From JAMCRM01 sp035561075 (lineage in GTDB: Bacteria > Acidobacteriota > Terriglobia > Bryobacterales > Bryobacteraceae), in contig DATMYF010000166.1 in the NCBI GenBank assembly GCA_035561075.1, forward strand, positions 29,328 through 93,327: a stretch of DNA of 64,000 nucleotides, given 5' to 3'. Numbering within the stretch: the first letter of the stretch is position 1; every line of letters starts with the position of its first letter. The notes beneath the pieces are model-generated. The model had not been told where the DNA came from. It did not search any database and saw only the letters and a program-made list of their open reading frames with translations. The position numbers and the translations under genes were made by a program. Of this stretch, positions 17,725 to 25,449 are shown in pieces.

Positions 17725-18994
17725 AGACCGCCTCCCGCGGGCACGGTTTACCGTCCAGGTGGGCTTCGAACTCATCCCGGAACTTCTCGACAAAAGCCAG
17801 GGTGGGCATGGCCGCGGCATCGCCAAGGGGGCAGAAGGTGCGGCCTAGCATGTTGCCCGCCAGTTCCCCGATGAGCGCGATATCGCCCTTGCGTCCCTGG
17901 CCGTCGTGGAAACGCTGAAGCAGCTTCCGCAGCCACGTGGTGCCCTCGCGGCAGGGAATGCACCAGCCGCAGCTTTCATGCGCGTAGAAACGCATGATAC
18001 GCAGCGCCGCTCTCACAATGCAGGTGTCCTCGTCCATCACGACCACGCCGCCCGAGCCTAACATGCTTTTGGCCTTCGCCAGGGAATCGAAGTCCATGGG
18101 GATGTCGCACTCCTCCGCTTTGAGGACGGGGCAGGAAGAGCCGCCCGGGATCACGGCCTTGAGCTTCTTGCCGCCGCGCACGCCGCCCCCTACTTCCTCG
18201 ATCATGCGGAGAAGGTTGAAACCCATGGGGAGTTCGTACACCCCGGGCCGGTTCACGTGTCCGGAGAGGCAGAATAGCCGCGTGCCGCCGTTCCTGGGCG
18301 TGCCTAAATCGGCGAACGCCGAGGCTCCATCCCGGATGATGGCCGGGACGGCGCAGAACGTCTCCACATTATTCAGCACCGTAGGACACTGGAAGGCCCC
18401 CACCACCGCGGGAAACGGCGGGCGGATGCGCGGCACCCCGCGCTTGCCTTCGAGCGATTCGAGCAGCGCCGATTCCTCCCCGCACTCGTAGGCGCCAGCG
18501 CCGGTGTGCGTGTAAAGGTCGAAACCGTTGCCCAGGTAGCCATGCTCGTAGGCCTCGGCGATTGCGCGGTCCATAATTTCGATCAGGTAGCGATACTCGC
18601 CCCGGATGTAGATGTAGCCGGCCCGCGCCCCCACGGCCAGCGCAGCGATCAGCACGCCCTCGATCAACTGGTGCGGGTCGTTTTCGATCAGCAGGCGGTC
18701 CTTGCAGGTTCCCGGCTCGCTTTCGTCGCCGTTCACCACGATGTACTTGGGCTTGGGCGAGTGGCGCGGGCAGAAGCTCCATTTCATGCCCGTGGGGAAG
18801 CCCGCGCCGCCGCGCCCGCGCAGGTTCGACGCTTTCACCTCGTCGATGATGGCCTCGGGCGTCATCCCGCGCGCTTTTTCAAGCGCCGCGTAGCCGCCAT
18901 TTGCCAGGTACGTCCCGATGGACGTCGAATCCGGCAGGCCGAAGCGGCGCGTCAGGACCTTCACCTCGAGCGGGCTGGGTGCGTTGTAGAGCAT
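17717..18994 (-). CDS. nuoF: NADH-quinone oxidoreductase subunit F
   Basis: 425 residues, normal length. FMN/NADH site: GRGGAGFPTGMKWSF and the GDESEPGTCKDR segment; N3 [4Fe-4S] ligands: ESCGWCIPCREG and TFCPLGDAA. It is the NADH-oxidising subunit that pairs with NuoE and NuoG. ATG 18994 lies 2 nt after the nuoE stop; the frame is open upstream but that part would sit inside nuoE. Confidence 0.96.
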   Translation of the reverse strand: MLYNAPSPLEVKVLTRRFGLPDSTSIGTYLANGGYAALEKARGMTPEAIIDEVKASNLRGRGGAGFPTGMKWSFCPRHSPKPKYIVVNGDESEPGTCKDRLLIENDPHQLIEGVLIAALAVGARAGYIYIRGEYRYLIEIMDRAIAEAYEHGYLGNGFDLYTHTGAGAYECGEESALLESLEGKRGVPRIRPPFPAVVGAFQCPTVLNNVETFCAVPAIIRDGASAFADLGTPRNGGTRLFCLSGHVNRPGVYELPMGFNLLRMIEEVGGGVRGGKKLKAVIPGGSSCPVLKAEECDIPMDFDSLAKAKSMLGSGGVVVMDEDTCIVRAALRIMRFYAHESCGWCIPCREGTTWLRKLLQRFHDGQGRKGDIALIGELAGNMLGRTFCPLGDAAAMPTLAFVEKFRDEFEAHLDGKPCPREAVYA

Positions 18995-18996
18995 GG

Positions 18997-19479
18997 TTAC
19001 TGGAGCTTCCTCAGGCTGTCGAGCAGGCGGTCGAGCTTCTCCGGCGTAACGCCGTGGTGGATGTCGTAGTTCACCTGTATTGCGGGCGCCCAACTGCATG
19101 CCCCCATGCACTCGACTTCCTCCAGCGAAATCTGGCCGTCCGCCGTGACTTCCTTGTGGCCGATGCCGAGCTTCCTGCAGGCGTGCTCCCACACTTCCTC
19201 GCCGCCCGCCAGCATGCAACTGATGTTGGTGCAGACCTGCACGTGATACTTCCCGAGCGGCTTGCGGCGCAGCATCGAGTAATACCCGGCCACCTCCTCG
19301 ACGCGCAAGGGCTCGACGCCCACGCGCCGCGCCACTTCTTCGATCAGTTCCCGGGAGACGTGCCCCACTTCGTCCTGCGCATACAGCAGCATGGGGACCA
19401 TGGCGGAGCGCTGCCGTCCCTGCGGGTAGCTTTCCAGCAACCTGGCAAACCTGGCTTCGAGTTCGGGAGAAAAGGTCAT
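18997..19479 (-). CDS. nuoE: NADH-quinone oxidoreductase subunit E
   Basis: 160-residue thioredoxin-like [2Fe-2S] subunit. Ligand pairs are CTNISC and CMGAC, the usual C-x4-C and C-x3-C arrangement of cluster N1a. The N-terminal helical domain has YPQGRQRSAMVPMLLYAQDE, typical of the family. Located 7 nt downstream of nuoD and 2 nt upstream of nuoF. Confidence 0.96.
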   Translation of the reverse strand: MTFSPELEARFARLLESYPQGRQRSAMVPMLLYAQDEVGHVSRELIEEVARRVGVEPLRVEEVAGYYSMLRRKPLGKYHVQVCTNISCMLAGGEEVWEHACRKLGIGHKEVTADGQISLEEVECMGACSWAPAIQVNYDIHHGVTPEKLDRLLDSLRKLQ

Positions 19480-19486
19480 GGCCGCG

Positions 19487-20692
19487 TCACCTATCGGTAT
19501 CGCCGAGAACGAAATCCATGCTGCCCATGGCGGCGATCACGTCCGCGATGAGGGTGCCCCGGATCATCGTGGGCACCGCCTGCAGGTTACCGAAGCTGGG
19601 CCCCCTGACGTGCACACGGAACGGCCGCGTGCCGCCGTCGCTCACCACGTAATAACCCAGCTCGCCGCGCGGCGACTCGATCACCTGGTAGACCTCGCCC
19701 GCGGGCACCTTGAAACCCTCGGTCACGATCTTGAAGTGGTAGATCAGGGCCTCCATCTGGGTCTTCATCTTCTCGCGGTCGGGCAGTACCACGTGCGGGG
19801 CATCGGCGGTCCAGCGGCCCCCGGGCATGCCATCGATGGCCTGCCGGACGATGCGCGCGCTCTGCCGCATCTCTTCGATGCGCACCAGATAGCGTGCGTA
19901 GACATCGCCCTCGGTGCGCACCGGTACCTCGAAATCGAATTGTTCGTAGCCGGAGTACGGCTGCGTTTTGCGGGTGTCCCAGGCAAGTCCGGCAGCGCGC
20001 AGCATGGGGCCGGTGACGCCCAGGTCCAGCATGTCTTCAAGCGGCAGCTTCCCCACACCGCGGGTGCGCTCGATCCAGATGCGGTTGTTGGTGAGGAGGT
20101 CTTCATACTCGTCGACGCGGCCGGGAAAGGCGTCGATGAAGCGCCCGACACGTTCGCGCCAGCCCCGCGGCGGCTCCAGTGCCAGCCCGCCTACACGGAA
20201 ATAGCTGGTCATCATGCGCTGCCCGGAGTACATCTCGAAGATCCGCAGGATTTCTTCGCGCTCGCGGAAGCAGTAGAGGAAGACGCTCATGGCGCCGATG
20301 TCGATGGCGTGGGTCCCGAGCCATACCAGGTGGCTGTTGATGCGGGTCAGCTCGGTGAGCATAACGCGCGTCCACTCGGCCATGGGGGGCGCCTGCAATT
20401 CGAGCAGCCGCTCCACGGCCAGGCAGTAGCAGAGGTTGTTCGAGAGCGGCGCCAGGTAGTCGATGCGGTCCGTCAGGGTGACGGCCTGCTGATACGTCTT
20501 GACCTCGAACTCTTTTTCGATTCCGGTATGGAGATAGCCGATATCGGGTCGGCAGGCCACGATGGTTTCGCCGTCGAGCTCCAGCTCCAGGCGCAGCACC
20601 CCGTGCGTCGACGGATGCTGCGGCCCCATGTTGAGGACCATGGTGCGGCGTCCAGCCGCCACCGGGCTAGAGTCGGGTTCCGGTGATGGCAT
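19487..20692 (-). CDS. nuoD: NADH-quinone oxidoreductase subunit D
   Basis: 401 residues, family length. The quinone-pocket motif GPQHPSTHGVLR is close to the N-terminus, and the C-terminus ends in MGSMDFVLGDTDR as in most NuoD. ATG 20692 gives a 26-nt overlap with nuoC; the later ATG at MVLNMGPQHP is an alternative start since neither has a convincing ribosome site. Normally NuoD contacts NuoB's N2 cluster; nuoB is not in this operon. Confidence 0.95.
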   Translation of the reverse strand: MPSPEPDSSPVAAGRRTMVLNMGPQHPSTHGVLRLELELDGETIVACRPDIGYLHTGIEKEFEVKTYQQAVTLTDRIDYLAPLSNNLCYCLAVERLLELQAPPMAEWTRVMLTELTRINSHLVWLGTHAIDIGAMSVFLYCFREREEILRIFEMYSGQRMMTSYFRVGGLALEPPRGWRERVGRFIDAFPGRVDEYEDLLTNNRIWIERTRGVGKLPLEDMLDLGVTGPMLRAAGLAWDTRKTQPYSGYEQFDFEVPVRTEGDVYARYLVRIEEMRQSARIVRQAIDGMPGGRWTADAPHVVLPDREKMKTQMEALIYHFKIVTEGFKVPAGEVYQVIESPRGELGYYVVSDGGTRPFRVHVRGPSFGNLQAVPTMIRGTLIADVIAAMGSMDFVLGDTDR

Positions 20693-21140
20693 AATCTTTG
20701 CGCAAGGGGTGGCCCTCCCAGTCCTCCGGCAGCATGATGCGGCGCAGGTCGGGGTGATTGCGGAACCGGATGCCGAAGAGGTCAAACGCTTCGCGCTCGT
20801 ACCATTCGGCGGCACGCCACACGTGGGTGACGGAGTCGATCTCGGGCCGGTCGCCTGAGAGCCGGCATTTGAGGCGCAGGCGCAGGTTCCGGTCGACCGA
20901 GTGGAGATGATAGACCACCTCGAAGCGCACTTCGGCGGGGTAGCGGTCCACTGCGGTTACGGTGCTCAGCCGGGTGAACCCCTGGGCGGACTTTAGAAAC
21001 GCGCAGACCGCCGCGATTCTCGAGGCGTCGACCTCGAGCGCCAGTTCCCCGTGATGGAAGGCGCCTGCCGTGATGGCCGTGGGGTCGAACGCGTCGAGTG
21101 CGGCGGCTGCCGCGTGCTCTTTTAGATTTTCAGGTAGCAT
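20667..21140 (-). CDS. nuoC: NADH-quinone oxidoreductase subunit C
   Basis: 157 residues, a separate NuoC (not fused to D). The 30 kDa-subunit signature WRAAEWYEREAFDLFGIRF followed by NHPDLRRIMLPEDWEGHPLR is complete. ATG 21140 lies 10 nt after the nuoA stop. In standard operons nuoB lies between nuoA and nuoC; here there is no room for it. Confidence 0.96.
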   Translation of the reverse strand: MLPENLKEHAAAAALDAFDPTAITAGAFHHGELALEVDASRIAAVCAFLKSAQGFTRLSTVTAVDRYPAEVRFEVVYHLHSVDRNLRLRLKCRLSGDRPEIDSVTHVWRAAEWYEREAFDLFGIRFRNHPDLRRIMLPEDWEGHPLRKDYAITGTRL

Positions 21141-21150
21141 CCGTATCGAA

Positions 21151-21540
21151 TCAGCGCCCCGGACGGTCCTGGTGCGACCAGTCGAGCGCTCCCTTCTTCC
21201 AGATGTAAAAGAAACCGGCAAGAATCAGGATAATGAAGATCGCCATCTCGAGGAAGGCGAACATCTTGAGTTCCCGGTAGACCACCGCCCAGGGAAACAG
21301 GAAGATAGCCTCGATATCGAAGACGATGAACAGCATCGCCACAAGGTAGAACTTTACGCTGAAACGCTCCCTGGCGTTGCCCGTGGGCGCGATTCCGCAC
21401 TCGTAGGGCATGTCCTTCACGCGGTTCCGCACTCGTCTTCCGAGCAGGAACGAGGCGCCGATCATTCCGGCGGCTACGGCCATGGCGATCAGTGCCTGAA
21501 CGAGAACCGGAAAATAGATTTCGGAGTAAGAGCCGGGCAT
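21151..21540 (-). CDS. nuoA: NADH-quinone oxidoreductase subunit A
   Basis: 129 residues, three membrane helices. The diagnostic loop KDMPYECGIAPTGNARERFS with the conserved cysteine is present, then KFYLVAMLFIVFDIEAIFLF with conserved acidic residues. First gene of the nuo operon; its promoter should lie in the 143-nt space shared with thiS, where only a weak TATCAT-like element is seen on the minus strand. Confidence 0.96.
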   Translation of the reverse strand: MPGSYSEIYFPVLVQALIAMAVAAGMIGASFLLGRRVRNRVKDMPYECGIAPTGNARERFSVKFYLVAMLFIVFDIEAIFLFPWAVVYRELKMFAFLEMAIFIILILAGFFYIWKKGALDWSHQDRPGR

Positions 21541-21634
21541 CTGATTTATCGATGATACCGAGAGGCCATACGTCGCTGAGACGCAATTCGCAGCCCGCGG
21601 GTGACGGGTTCGTTCGCGGTTGGCGAATCTTGAC

Positions 21635-21640
21635 TATAAT
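21635..21640 (+). promoter_or_regulatory. Possible -10 box for thiS
   Basis: A perfect TATAAT on the plus strand, 43 nt before the thiS ATG, within the divergent space between nuoA and thiS. No -35 box at a proper distance is convincing (GTTCGC at 17 bp), so the promoter is tentative. Confidence 0.35.
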
Positions 21641-21683
21641 GGTCGGGAACCGGGGTGTCAATCACCCGCACTACCCTGCCTTT

Positions 21684-21890
21684 ATGCCGATGGAAATCAC
21701 TGTTAACGGAGAAAGCCGGCCCGCGCCCGAAGGGCAGACCCTGCTGGGGTTGATCGACGCGTTGGGACTCGACGCGGCGCGGGTGGCCGTCGAATTCGAT
21801 TTGAAGATCGTGAAACGGGAGCGCTGGGCGAACACCGCCTTGCACCCCGGCGCGCGCATCGAAATTGTGCAGTTCGTGGGTGGCGGCTAG
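21684..21890 (+). CDS. thiS: Sulfur carrier protein ThiS
   Basis: 68-residue ubiquitin-fold protein. It begins MPMEITVNGE, has the VAVEFDLKIVKRERW core, and ends in the Gly-Gly tail (FVGGG) that is adenylated and thiocarboxylated to donate sulfur for the thiazole ring of thiamine. Start could also be the second ATG at 21690; no clear ribosome site precedes either. Usually thiG follows at once, but here the next gene is convergent and unrelated, so this thiS is an orphan. A MoaD-like role is possible but the size and C-terminus fit ThiS better. Confidence 0.85.
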   Translation: MPMEITVNGESRPAPEGQTLLGLIDALGLDAARVAVEFDLKIVKRERWANTALHPGARIEIVQFVGGG

Positions 21891-21897
21891 CCGTTCC

Positions 21898-21945
21898 CGT
21901 ACGGTCGCGGTTCCCTGCCTGGAAAACTTGAACCGCGACGGTACG
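21898..21945. terminator. Long hairpin between convergent thiS and STAS genes
   Basis: Left arm CGTACGGTCGCGGTTC (21898-21913) pairs with right arm GAACCGCGACGGTACG (21930-21945): 16 bp with one mismatch and a 16-nt loop. It lies 8 nt after the thiS stop and 14 nt from the stop of the convergent STAS gene, so it can serve both transcripts. There is no U-tract on either side; it may act as a 3' end stabiliser or factor-assisted terminator. Confidence 0.55.
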
Positions 21946-21959
21946 GAAGCGGGCTGCCA

Positions 21960-22304
21960 CTAGGCGAAGCTGCGGATGGCGGACGCCTCGTCGTCGTGGA
22001 CGTCCAGCACGGTGATGAGCTTGGTGATCTGCAACAGGTCGCGGACGCGCTTGGTCAGGTTCAGCAATTTGAGCTGTCCGCCCTGATTGGTGACGGTCGT
22101 GAAGCCGGAAACCAGTTCGCCGATCCCCGAGCTGTCGATATAAGAAACCTCTCCCAGGTTCAGCAGAATCTTTTTCTGGTTCTTGGCAACCATCTCGCGA
22201 AGCGTGTCGCGGAGCGCGCTGGAACCCTCCCCCAGCGTAATCCTTCCCGCCACGTCGATGACGTTCACATCCCCTACTTGTCTCGTGTTCAACTTGACGC
22301 TCAT
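21960..22304 (-). CDS. STAS domain anti-sigma factor antagonist
   Basis: 114-residue single STAS domain. The phosphorylation loop YIDSSGIGELVS places the candidate phospho-serine at residues 58-59, followed by the LLNLTKRVRDLLQITKL helix of SpoIIAA/RsbV-type antagonists. In the known partner-switch, the unphosphorylated form binds an anti-sigma kinase and frees sigma. A kinase gene of that type lies 67 nt upstream in the same direction, so the two are likely partners. No sigma factor gene is adjacent. Confidence 0.9.
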   Translation of the reverse strand: MSVKLNTRQVGDVNVIDVAGRITLGEGSSALRDTLREMVAKNQKKILLNLGEVSYIDSSGIGELVSGFTTVTNQGGQLKLLNLTKRVRDLLQITKLITVLDVHDDEASAIRSFA

Positions 22305-22371
22305 GAGCTATATCTCCTCCAGGAACTGTTAGGCCGGGCCGCATGTGCGCCCTCCCCGGCAGGGCGGCGCG

Positions 22372-22833
22372 CTATCTGGCCATCAGGTACTTGATCAATG
22401 TCACTTCCGTTCCCGCCGGGCTGAGGCGGCGGACCTGAAACTCGTCCATGAAGGCCCGGATCAAAAAAATACCCCGGCCGGAGCTGCGCAGCAGGTTCTC
22501 CGGCGCCAGCGGATCGGGAAGGTGGTCGAAGTCGAAGCCCTCTCCCTCGTCCGCCACCTTTACAGTAAACTGTTTCGGCCCGCTTGCGATGGACAGCCGG
22601 ACCTTCTTATGGGCGCTGTAGCGGTTCCCGTGCACGACTGCATTCACCATGGATTCCCTCACGGCCATGGCGATTTTTTGCAGTTCGTCCTGGTCAAGAC
22701 CCGTCGTGCGCGCCGCACCCAGCGCCAGGGCCTCGGCAGTATCTACGCTTTCCAGCGTGGACTCCAGAATGTGGACTATTTCGCTTTCGCCGCCCGTACG
22801 CGCTCCCGTTAGGACCGGCCGACGCAGGGCCAA
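22372..22833 (-). CDS. Anti-sigma regulatory factor, RsbW-like serine kinase
   Basis: 153 residues with a GHKL ATPase fold. N-box: KIAMAVRESMVNAVVHGN; G1 region: KVADEGEGFDFDHLPDP; G2-like: SSGRGIFLIRAFMDEF. Such proteins phosphorylate STAS antagonists and sequester a sigma factor or another effector. The downstream STAS gene is the obvious substrate. The target is not encoded here, so the output could be a sigma factor elsewhere or a phosphatase-driven pathway. Confidence 0.88.
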   Translation of the reverse strand: MALRRPVLTGARTGGESEIVHILESTLESVDTAEALALGAARTTGLDQDELQKIAMAVRESMVNAVVHGNRYSAHKKVRLSIASGPKQFTVKVADEGEGFDFDHLPDPLAPENLLRSSGRGIFLIRAFMDEFQVRRLSPAGTEVTLIKYLMAR

Positions 22834-22915
22834 GTCGAACCTGTAGAATAAATTACCCGGAAGCGCCGCGTCAATAGGAGGCGCCGGGAAGCCAGGGTGG
22901 CGCGGTGCGATTTGG

Positions 22916-24451
22916 CTACGAGGATGCAGAGGCGCCGGCGGCTGCCGGGCGACTGATTCCCAGCTTTTGCATGCGCGATTGCAGGGTGGTGCGCTTCATT
23001 GCCAGGCGCGCGGCGGCTCCCTGCGGGCCTCCCACAACCCAGCGGCTCTGTTCAAGCACGCGCAGAATATGCTTGCGCTCGGCCTCCTCCATGGTGCCGA
23101 GCCGTCCCGAACCCGACTCCGCAACGGTCAGCCGCGATTCGAACGGCGCGATCCGCAGTTCCGGGCCGCGCGAGAGCATCACCGCGCGTTCCACTACGTT
23201 GGACAGTTCCCTGACGTTGCCCGGCCACGTCCAGGAGACCAGCGCTTGGACGGTTTCTTCGGGAATCGTGTCGATCCGCCGGTTGGCGAGGCGCGCGAAC
23301 TTGCGGGCGAAATGGTTCACCAGCAGGGGAATGTCGCCGGGGCGCTCGCGCAGGGCGGGCAGGACCACCGGAAAAACGTTCACGCGGTAAAACAGATCGC
23401 TGCGGAACTCGCGGGCGGCTACCATGCGGCCCAGGTCGAACGTGGTGGCGGTCACCAGCCGGACGTCCACCGGGACGGGGCGGCTGCCGCCTGCCGGGTG
23501 GATCTGGCGATCCTGGAGCGCCTTCAGCAGTTTGGGCTGGAGGTCCACTGGGATGCGTCCGATTTCGTCCAGAAAGAGCGTGCCCTGGTCAGCAGTCTCA
23601 AAACGACCGGTCACGCTGGGCACGCCGTCCCCTTCCTGCCCGAAGAGATATATCTCAAGTTTTTCGGGAGGAACGGACGCACAGTTCACCTTGACGAAAA
23701 TGCGCTCGCGGCGCCGGCTCAGGGAGTGAATCGTGCGTGCCAGCAGTTCCCTGCCTGTGCCAGCCTCCCCGCGGATGAGCACCGTGGAATCGGTTGGCGC
23801 CACCGTCTCGACATCGCGCATCGCCTGCTTCCACGCGGGGCTCTCGCCGATGATTTCGGCGCAGTCGTAATCGCTGCGGATTTCCTGCTTCAGGTACTGC
23901 CGTTCCCGGATCAGTTTCTCATTCAGTTCCGCGACGCGCTGGTAGGTGAGCACATGATCGACGGCCACCGCCACCTGACCGGCCACCAGTGCCAGGAATT
24001 CCAGATCCGACTCCATAGCCCCGTAGGAAGTCCGGTTGCCGAAAGCCAGCACTCCTAAGCGGCGCTTGGCGACGGTAAGGGGTAGGGCGCATACCGCCCG
24101 CACTCCCTGCTGCCGCAGGAAGTCCAGGGCGCGCGGGTAGCGCGGTTCGTGTTGAATATCGGAATGGAGCCAGGGGCGCTGCGTCTCAAAGACCAGTCCG
24201 GCCGGTCCCTCTTCCACGTGCGACTTGAAATGGGGGCCCGGCGCGGCGTCCTCAAGGTTATAGAGGCGCATGGTATTGCGGGCAGGGTCATGCAGGATGA
24301 GGGCCAGAAAGTCGAACCGGACCACGCGTCGCAACCTGGCGCCGAGATTACGAATGAATACGGCTGGTTCTCGACAGAGGGCAGGCGCTTCCGACAACTC
24401 CAACAGCGCGTGCCAACGGGCGGCCAGCGATGGTTCTCGTATGTCCGGCAA
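22916..24451 (-). CDS. FhlA-like GAF/AAA+/Fis regulator with degenerate sigma54-activator motifs
   Basis: 511 residues: GAF domain about 25-165, linker helix, AAA+ domain about 195-430, C-terminal Fis-type helix-turn-helix (GGPQGAAARLAMKRTTLQSR). The backbone resembles FhlA. Preserved: Walker B TLFLDEIG, arginine region FRSDLFYRVNVFP, WPGNVRELSNVVERAV. Altered: Walker A reads GEAGTGRE (Arg for the catalytic Lys, residue about 234); the GAFTGA loop that contacts sigma54 is replaced by GQEGDGVPSVTG (271-282); the sensor I Asn (ATN) is Thr (ATTFDL). It is therefore doubtful that it hydrolyses ATP normally or activates sigma54; it may regulate by DNA binding only. The GAF domain may bind a ligand. 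Confidence 0.88.
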   Translation of the reverse strand: MPDIREPSLAARWHALLELSEAPALCREPAVFIRNLGARLRRVVRFDFLALILHDPARNTMRLYNLEDAAPGPHFKSHVEEGPAGLVFETQRPWLHSDIQHEPRYPRALDFLRQQGVRAVCALPLTVAKRRLGVLAFGNRTSYGAMESDLEFLALVAGQVAVAVDHVLTYQRVAELNEKLIRERQYLKQEIRSDYDCAEIIGESPAWKQAMRDVETVAPTDSTVLIRGEAGTGRELLARTIHSLSRRRERIFVKVNCASVPPEKLEIYLFGQEGDGVPSVTGRFETADQGTLFLDEIGRIPVDLQPKLLKALQDRQIHPAGGSRPVPVDVRLVTATTFDLGRMVAAREFRSDLFYRVNVFPVVLPALRERPGDIPLLVNHFARKFARLANRRIDTIPEETVQALVSWTWPGNVRELSNVVERAVMLSRGPELRIAPFESRLTVAESGSGRLGTMEEAERKHILRVLEQSRWVVGGPQGAAARLAMKRTTLQSRMQKLGISRPAAAGASASS

Positions 24452-24495
24452 GCATCCCTATCATACGCCTGCCCCTGGTACTTCGGGGGAGGCTC

Positions 24496-24867
24496 CTAAG
24501 CTCGGGCGGCGGTTGCCTTTCCGCGGGTCTTAAACTGGTACTTTTCGATTTTCACGGCTGCCAGTCCGCGGCCGGTCCTGACCACATGACCCACCGCCAC
24601 GAACTTCAGGGGGCACGTTCCATCGAGCGCCACCGGCCAGTTGACCGAAACTTCCAGCAGCCTGCCCGGCGCCAGCACGGAACTGGTGGTAAAAAGTACG
24701 CCGCTGCGGCTCATATCCACCGTAAGCCCTGTTCCCTCGTGCGGTTCGCCTCGGCGGTCGAGCACACGAAAACGGATCTCCTCGGCGATCGGAAAGCGGG
24801 TGGATAGCCTACGTTCGACCCCCACACCGCCATACGTTTGTACGCTTTCGTGCATTCCAGGGCCCAT
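24496..24867 (-). CDS. PilZ domain protein
   Basis: 123 residues, a lone PilZ domain. The cyclic-di-GMP motif RxxxR is RLSTR (residues 20-24) and the second motif DxSxxG is DMSRSG (51-56), both intact, so binding is plausible. Start ATG 24867 (an ATG at 24855 is possible). It is 44 nt upstream of the AAA+ regulator gene and in the same direction. Divergent from the fur gene across a 150-nt AT-rich space. Confidence 0.87.
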   Translation of the reverse strand: MGPGMHESVQTYGGVGVERRLSTRFPIAEEIRFRVLDRRGEPHEGTGLTVDMSRSGVLFTTSSVLAPGRLLEVSVNWPVALDGTCPLKFVAVGHVVRTGRGLAAVKIEKYQFKTRGKATAARA

Positions 24868-24960
24868 CAAAACTTATCATGCGTTGGTGACGCGACGCTA
24901 ACAATAGTACGCAGGTTGCAAAATGCTAGTACATTTCTCCCTATTTTCGCACTTACTTCC

Positions 24961-24979
24961 AGAACTTTGGTTCTAGAAC
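24961..24979. promoter_or_regulatory. Overlapping inverted repeats, candidate Fur/PerR operator
   Basis: AGAAC-TTTG-GTTCT (24961-24974) overlaps the perfect 10-bp palindrome GTTCTAGAAC (24970-24979), giving three half-sites in 19 bp. The element abuts the -35 box of the fur promoter (24980), where a bound repressor would block transcription. It does not match the classical Fur or PerR box, so assignment to the adjacent regulator is inference. Confidence 0.5.
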
Positions 24980-25009
24980 TTGACAAAATGAGCTATTCAG
25001 AATTAGTCT
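24980..25009 (+). promoter_or_regulatory. Promoter of the fur-like gene
   Basis: Consensus -35 TTGACA at 24980-24985, 18-bp spacer, and a weak -10 TAGTCT at 25004-25009. The predicted transcription start falls within 1-2 nt of the ATG at 25018, so the mRNA would be leaderless; no ribosome site is present. Confidence 0.6.
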
Positions 25010-25017
25010 AGGTTTTG

Positions 25018-25449
25018 ATGAAATCCAGATTGGGATACGACGTCGGTGCCGCTTTCCGGGCTCGTTCCCTGCGCTCCACCCCCCAGCGCTACGCCGTATT
25101 TCAATACCTGCTGGACAACCCCGTGCACGCCACCGCCGAGGAGATCTTTCGCGCCGTGAATCGTTCCGACCCGCGCTCCTCGCGCGCTACCGTGTACAAC
25201 AGTCTGCACGCCCTCGTGCGTGCGGGCCTGGTCCGGGAAGTGGCTCTAGAGGGCCGCTCCGCCCGGTTCGACGCCAACCTGGACGGGCACCACCACTTCC
25301 TCTGCGAGCGTTGCGGCGCCGTGGAGGACGTAGACGGTGTTGCCTTCACGCTGCCGGAGCTTGAAGGCCGTACCGTCCGAACCTGTGACATCGTCTTCCA
25401 CGGCTTATGCGGACGGTGCCACCTGGAAGCGGAAACACCCCATGCCTGA
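25018..25449 (+). CDS. Fur family transcriptional regulator, PerR-like
   Basis: 143 residues. Winged-helix half: TPQRYAVFQYLLDNPVHATAEEI, recognition region SRATVYNSLHALVRAGLV. Dimer/metal half: HHHFLCERCG (Cys96, Cys99) and CGRC (Cys131, Cys134), the structural zinc site typical of PerR and Fur. The downstream ahpC and ahpD genes suggest peroxide sensing, so PerR-like is preferred. Its stop overlaps the next gene by 8 nt. Candidate operator palindromes lie upstream of its promoter, consistent with autoregulation. Confidence 0.9.
   Translation: MKSRLGYDVGAAFRARSLRSTPQRYAVFQYLLDNPVHATAEEIFRAVNRSDPRSSRATVYNSLHALVRAGLVREVALEGRSARFDANLDGHHHFLCERCGAVEDVDGVAFTLPELEGRTVRTCDIVFHGLCGRCHLEAETPHA

Noticed and set aside
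16498..17874. 458-codon open frame on the plus strand
   Set aside because: Antisense to nuoG; composition and lack of domains mark it as a shadow.
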